DNA of 64,000 nt from the NCBI RefSeq assembly GCF_003664255.1, contig NZ_RCCV01000004.1, positions 310,001-374,000 of the forward strand, read 5' to 3'. Below, in pieces: positions 61,587 through 64,000 of this stretch. The number at the start of each line of letters is the position of its first letter. Position 1 is the first letter of the stretch. A program made the translations under genes and the position numbers. Below the pieces are notes generated by a model. The model made no database searches, was not told the origin of the DNA, and saw nothing but the letters and a program-made list of their open reading frames with translations. Origin of the DNA: Micromonospora sp. M71_S20. GTDB taxonomy: Bacteria; Actinomycetota; Actinomycetes; Mycobacteriales; Micromonosporaceae.

Positions 61587-64000
61587 ATGATGACTGCTTC
61601 CGATGTTGCCGTCGGTAATCTGGTGGAGTCGTTCGACGAGGTCGTCCGACGTCACCCGGACAGCATCGCGGTGTGCTGCGGAGACCGGCGGATGTCGTAC
61701 GCCGAGGTGGCCGCCCGGTCGACGGCTCTCGCCGCGGCGCTCCGGGCGCGGGTCGACGACCCGTCGCGTCCGGTGCTGCTGCTCCTGCCGCGCTCGGTGG
61801 ACATGGTGGTCGCGAGCCTGGCCGTGCTGCGGGTGGGCGCGGCGTACGTGCCGGTCGATCCGTCCACTCCCGCCGCCCGGCTGAGGCTGATCGTGGCGGA
61901 CGCGGCGCCCTCGGTGGTGCTGACGACTCCCGAGCTGGCGGAGCTGCTGCCGCCGGACACCCCGGTGATGGGGCCGCAGGAGGTCGCGGAGGACCGGAGC
62001 GACGACACCGACGGGCGGTGCCCCGCGGCGTGGGACACCCGCGCCTACGTGATCTACACCTCGGGCACCACCGGGCGGCCGAAGGGCGTGGAGGTCAGCC
62101 ACGGCAACGTGCTGCGCCTGATCCGGGTCACCCAGCCGCAGTTCGGCTTCGGCGCCGGGGACGTCTGGACGATGTTCCACTCGTTCGCCTTCGACTTCTC
62201 CGTCTGGGAGATGTGGGGGGCGCTGCTGTCCGGCGGCCGGCTGGTCGTCGTGGCACAGGACGTCGCACGGGACCCGGTCGCCTTCCGGGCGTTGCTCGCC
62301 GACGAACAGGTGACGATGCTCAGCCAGACGCCCACCGCCTTCAACAGCCTGGCCGCGCACGAGGTCTCCCAGCCCGACAGGCTGCCGCTGAAGTGGGTGG
62401 TCTTCGGCGGTGAGGCGCTGCGCTTCGGTGACCTCCGGCCCTGGGTGGGCAGGTACGGCGACCAGCAGCCGCAACTGGTCAACATGTACGGCATCACGGA
62501 GACGACGGTCCACTCCTCGTACCGCAGGGTCCTGGCGGCCGACCTGACGAGCACGGCAAGCCTCATCGGTCGTCCGCTGTCGGATCTCGGTTTCCTGCTC
62601 CGGGACGAGCAGGGCCGGCCGGTGGCCCCGGGCCGGACCGGTGAGATCGTCGTGACCGGACCAGGGGTGGCGATCGGCTACCTGGGCCAGCCCGGAGCGA
62701 CCGCTGAACGGTTCCTCGACCTGACCGTCGACGGCAGGCCGGTGCGGGGATACCGGTCCGGTGACCTCGCGCGCCTGACTCCCGCCGGGGAGTACGAGTA
62801 CCTGGGTCGGGCCGACGACCAGGTCAAGATCCGTGGGCACCGGGTCGAACTCGGGGAGATCCACGCGGCGCTGACCGCGGTACCCGGCGTCGGGCAGGTC
62901 GCGGTGACCGTCCGCCGGGCGCGACCGCAGCGCAATCCGGTGGTGAAAGAGGAGGCGGTGTCCGGGCGGATCTCCACGGTCCGCAGTCTCGTCCGGGCCG
63001 GGCAGCCGGCGGCGTCGGGCACCGGCAGCAACCGGACGCAGATCGTCGCGTACGTGACCCACGACGCCGGCTGCGAGCTGGGGGAGATTCCGGAACTGCT
63101 GCGGGCGAGCCTGCCGTCGTACATGCTTCCGGCGTTCGTCGTCCCGGTGCCGGAGATTCCCCTCAACGCCAACGGCAAGGTCGACTTCACGCTCCTGCCC
63201 GCACCGACCGCCGCCAACCAGCTCCGGGCGCCGATGGCCACGGAAGCGGTCGCCGACGCCTCCTCGGCGACCGTGGAGCGGGCGATCTGCGCGCTGTTCG
63301 AGGAGGTGCTCGGCGTCGAGGGGGTGGGACCCGACGACTCCTTCTTCGGCGTCGGCGGGGACTCCATCATCGCCGTGCAGCTGCGTGCGGCCGCGGCGAA
63401 CCGCGGGATGACGCTGGACCTGGCCGACATCTACGAGCTGAAGACGCCGCGTGCGCTGGCCGCGAACGCGGTCGCCACGGACGAGTCGATCGACCCGCCG
63501 GTCGAGCCGTTCAGCCTCATCGACCCGGCGGACCGGGCGCTCCTGCCGGCCGGCGCGGTGGACGCCTACCCGGTGGCCACCCTCCAGGCCGGCGTGCTGT
63601 TCCACAGCGCGTACGCCGAAGGCGTCAACATGTACTGCGACATCTTCATGTTCCGGTTGCGCGTCAGGTTCGACCACGACGCCATGAGCCGCGCGCTCGC
63701 GCGGGTGACCGAGCGCCACGAGATCCTGCGGACGTCGTTCCACCTGTCCGGCTTCTCGCAACCGCTCCAGGTCGTCCACGCGCAGGCCCGAACCCCGCTG
63801 AACGTGGCGGACCTGAGCCGGTTCGACGAGGACCGGCAGCTGGCCGAGTTCGAGGCCTGGCGACGCCGGGAGATGAGCAACCCGTACGACTGGGCGCGGC
63901 CGCCACTGGTCCGGTTCACGGCGCACCTGCTCGGCCCGGACGAGTTCATGTTCTCCATGAGCTTCCACGACACGATGTTCGACGGGTGGAGCGAGACCTC
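61587..64000 (+). CDS. NRPS, A-T-C..., 5' part only
   Basis: The gene begins at ATG 61587, 7 nt after the FAAL-T-C stop, and runs out of the window after 804 codons. Residues about 10-530 are an adenylation domain (YVIYTSGTTGRPKGVEVSHG, FDFSVWEMWGALLSGG, YGITETTVH, YRSGDLARL); I read the specificity residues as D-F-W-S-V-G-M-V-H-K, 8 of 10 equal to the threonine code D-F-W-N-I-G-M-V-H-K. The carrier has DDSFFGVGGDSIIAVQL (Ser about 592). A condensation domain starts near 640 with DAYPVATLQAGVLFHS, and its catalytic motif SFHDTMFDGWS near residue 795 has Phe for the first His. The missing part should show the rest of the assembly line. Confidence 0.93.
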   Translation, partial: MMTASDVAVGNLVESFDEVVRRHPDSIAVCCGDRRMSYAEVAARSTALAAALRARVDDPSRPVLLLLPRSVDMVVASLAVLRVGAAYVPVDPSTPAARLRLIVADAAPSVVLTTPELAELLPPDTPVMGPQEVAEDRSDDTDGRCPAAWDTRAYVIYTSGTTGRPKGVEVSHGNVLRLIRVTQPQFGFGAGDVWTMFHSFAFDFSVWEMWGALLSGGRLVVVAQDVARDPVAFRALLADEQVTMLSQTPTAFNSLAAHEVSQPDRLPLKWVVFGGEALRFGDLRPWVGRYGDQQPQLVNMYGITETTVHSSYRRVLAADLTSTASLIGRPLSDLGFLLRDEQGRPVAPGRTGEIVVTGPGVAIGYLGQPGATAERFLDLTVDGRPVRGYRSGDLARLTPAGEYEYLGRADDQVKIRGHRVELGEIHAALTAVPGVGQVAVTVRRARPQRNPVVKEEAVSGRISTVRSLVRAGQPAASGTGSNRTQIVAYVTHDAGCELGEIPELLRASLPSYMLPAFVVPVPEIPLNANGKVDFTLLPAPTAANQLRAPMATEAVADASSATVERAICALFEEVLGVEGVGPDDSFFGVGGDSIIAVQLRAAAANRGMTLDLADIYELKTPRALAANAVATDESIDPPVEPFSLIDPADRALLPAGAVDAYPVATLQAGVLFHSAYAEGVNMYCDIFMFRLRVRFDHDAMSRALARVTERHEILRTSFHLSGFSQPLQVVHAQARTPLNVADLSRFDEDRQLAEFEAWRRREMSNPYDWARPPLVRFTAHLLGPDEFMFSMSFHDTMFDGWSET

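Noticed and set aside
61572..63968. A 798-codon open frame on the minus strand
   Set aside because: It is the antisense shadow of the NRPS starting at 61587; the translation is rich in Arg, Gly, His and Val with no domain, whereas the plus strand has full adenylation, carrier and condensation motifs.

Overview
High-GC actinomycete DNA, roughly 70% G+C with strong Shine-Dalgarno starts and several GTG or TTG starts. Gene content suits a secondary-metabolite region of an actinomycete chromosome; Micromonosporaceae is possible, but nothing seen fixes the genus. No tRNA, rRNA, CRISPR array, insertion sequence or replication origin was recognised.

Region 1 (about 0.4-45.4 kb) is a nonribosomal peptide (NRPS) cluster that makes and probably uses 3,5-dihydroxyphenylglycine (Dpg). 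A leftward seven-gene operon (11339 to 433) encodes an NTF2/SgcJ-like protein, DpgC, an aminotransferase overlapping dpgC, a C-A NRPS with degenerate carrier and thioesterase regions, a flavin monooxygenase of acyl-CoA dehydrogenase fold, a free-standing condensation domain and a luciferase-like monooxygenase. To its right are a solute-binding protein without a signal peptide, an epoxide hydrolase with an FAD oxidoreductase, an AraC regulator, and a thioesterase-like protein with an FAD monooxygenase. A rightward operon (20171-28834) encodes a cobalamin-type radical SAM enzyme, an aminotransferase, MbtH and an A-T-C-A-T NRPS. It is closed by a strong hairpin terminator. Next come a class III aminotransferase, a GMC oxidoreductase, dpgA-dpgB, a frameshifted beta-lactamase-family pseudogene, a methyltransferase, a free carrier protein, a T-C didomain protein, a MaoC-type hydratase, a secreted ScyD-like protein, an MFS exporter and a second flavin monooxygenase. 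An 87-nt noncoding element is duplicated upstream of the free C-domain gene and the free carrier gene, 35 kb apart, which suggests shared control.

The inferred route is: DpgA/B build 3,5-dihydroxyphenylacetyl-CoA from malonyl-CoA, DpgC oxidises it to the glyoxylate, and an aminotransferase gives Dpg. A distributed set of NRPS parts (A-T-C-A-T, degenerate C-A-T-TE, T-C, free C, free T) joins the residues. Many oxidoreductases and one methyltransferase then tailor the product. No adenylation domain read here carries the textbook Dpg code, and dpgD is absent.

Region 2 (about 46-53 kb) looks like a non-cluster spacer: a secreted alpha/beta hydrolase, a TetR regulator divergent from an FAD monooxygenase with two matched operators, an exported carbonic anhydrase, a serine hydrolase, an epoxide-hydrolase-like protein and a decayed SRPBCC fragment.

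Region 3 (54.36 kb to the right edge) starts a second cluster. A rightward operon encodes an argininosuccinate-lyase-like enzyme, a fused cysteine-synthase-like PLP plus ATP-grasp protein, a fatty acyl-AMP ligase-ACP-condensation protein, and an A-T-C NRPS that runs off the window. This suggests a lipopeptide with an unusual amino acid, possibly 2,3-diaminopropionate. The left edge holds the 3' end of a penicillin-acylase-family gene.
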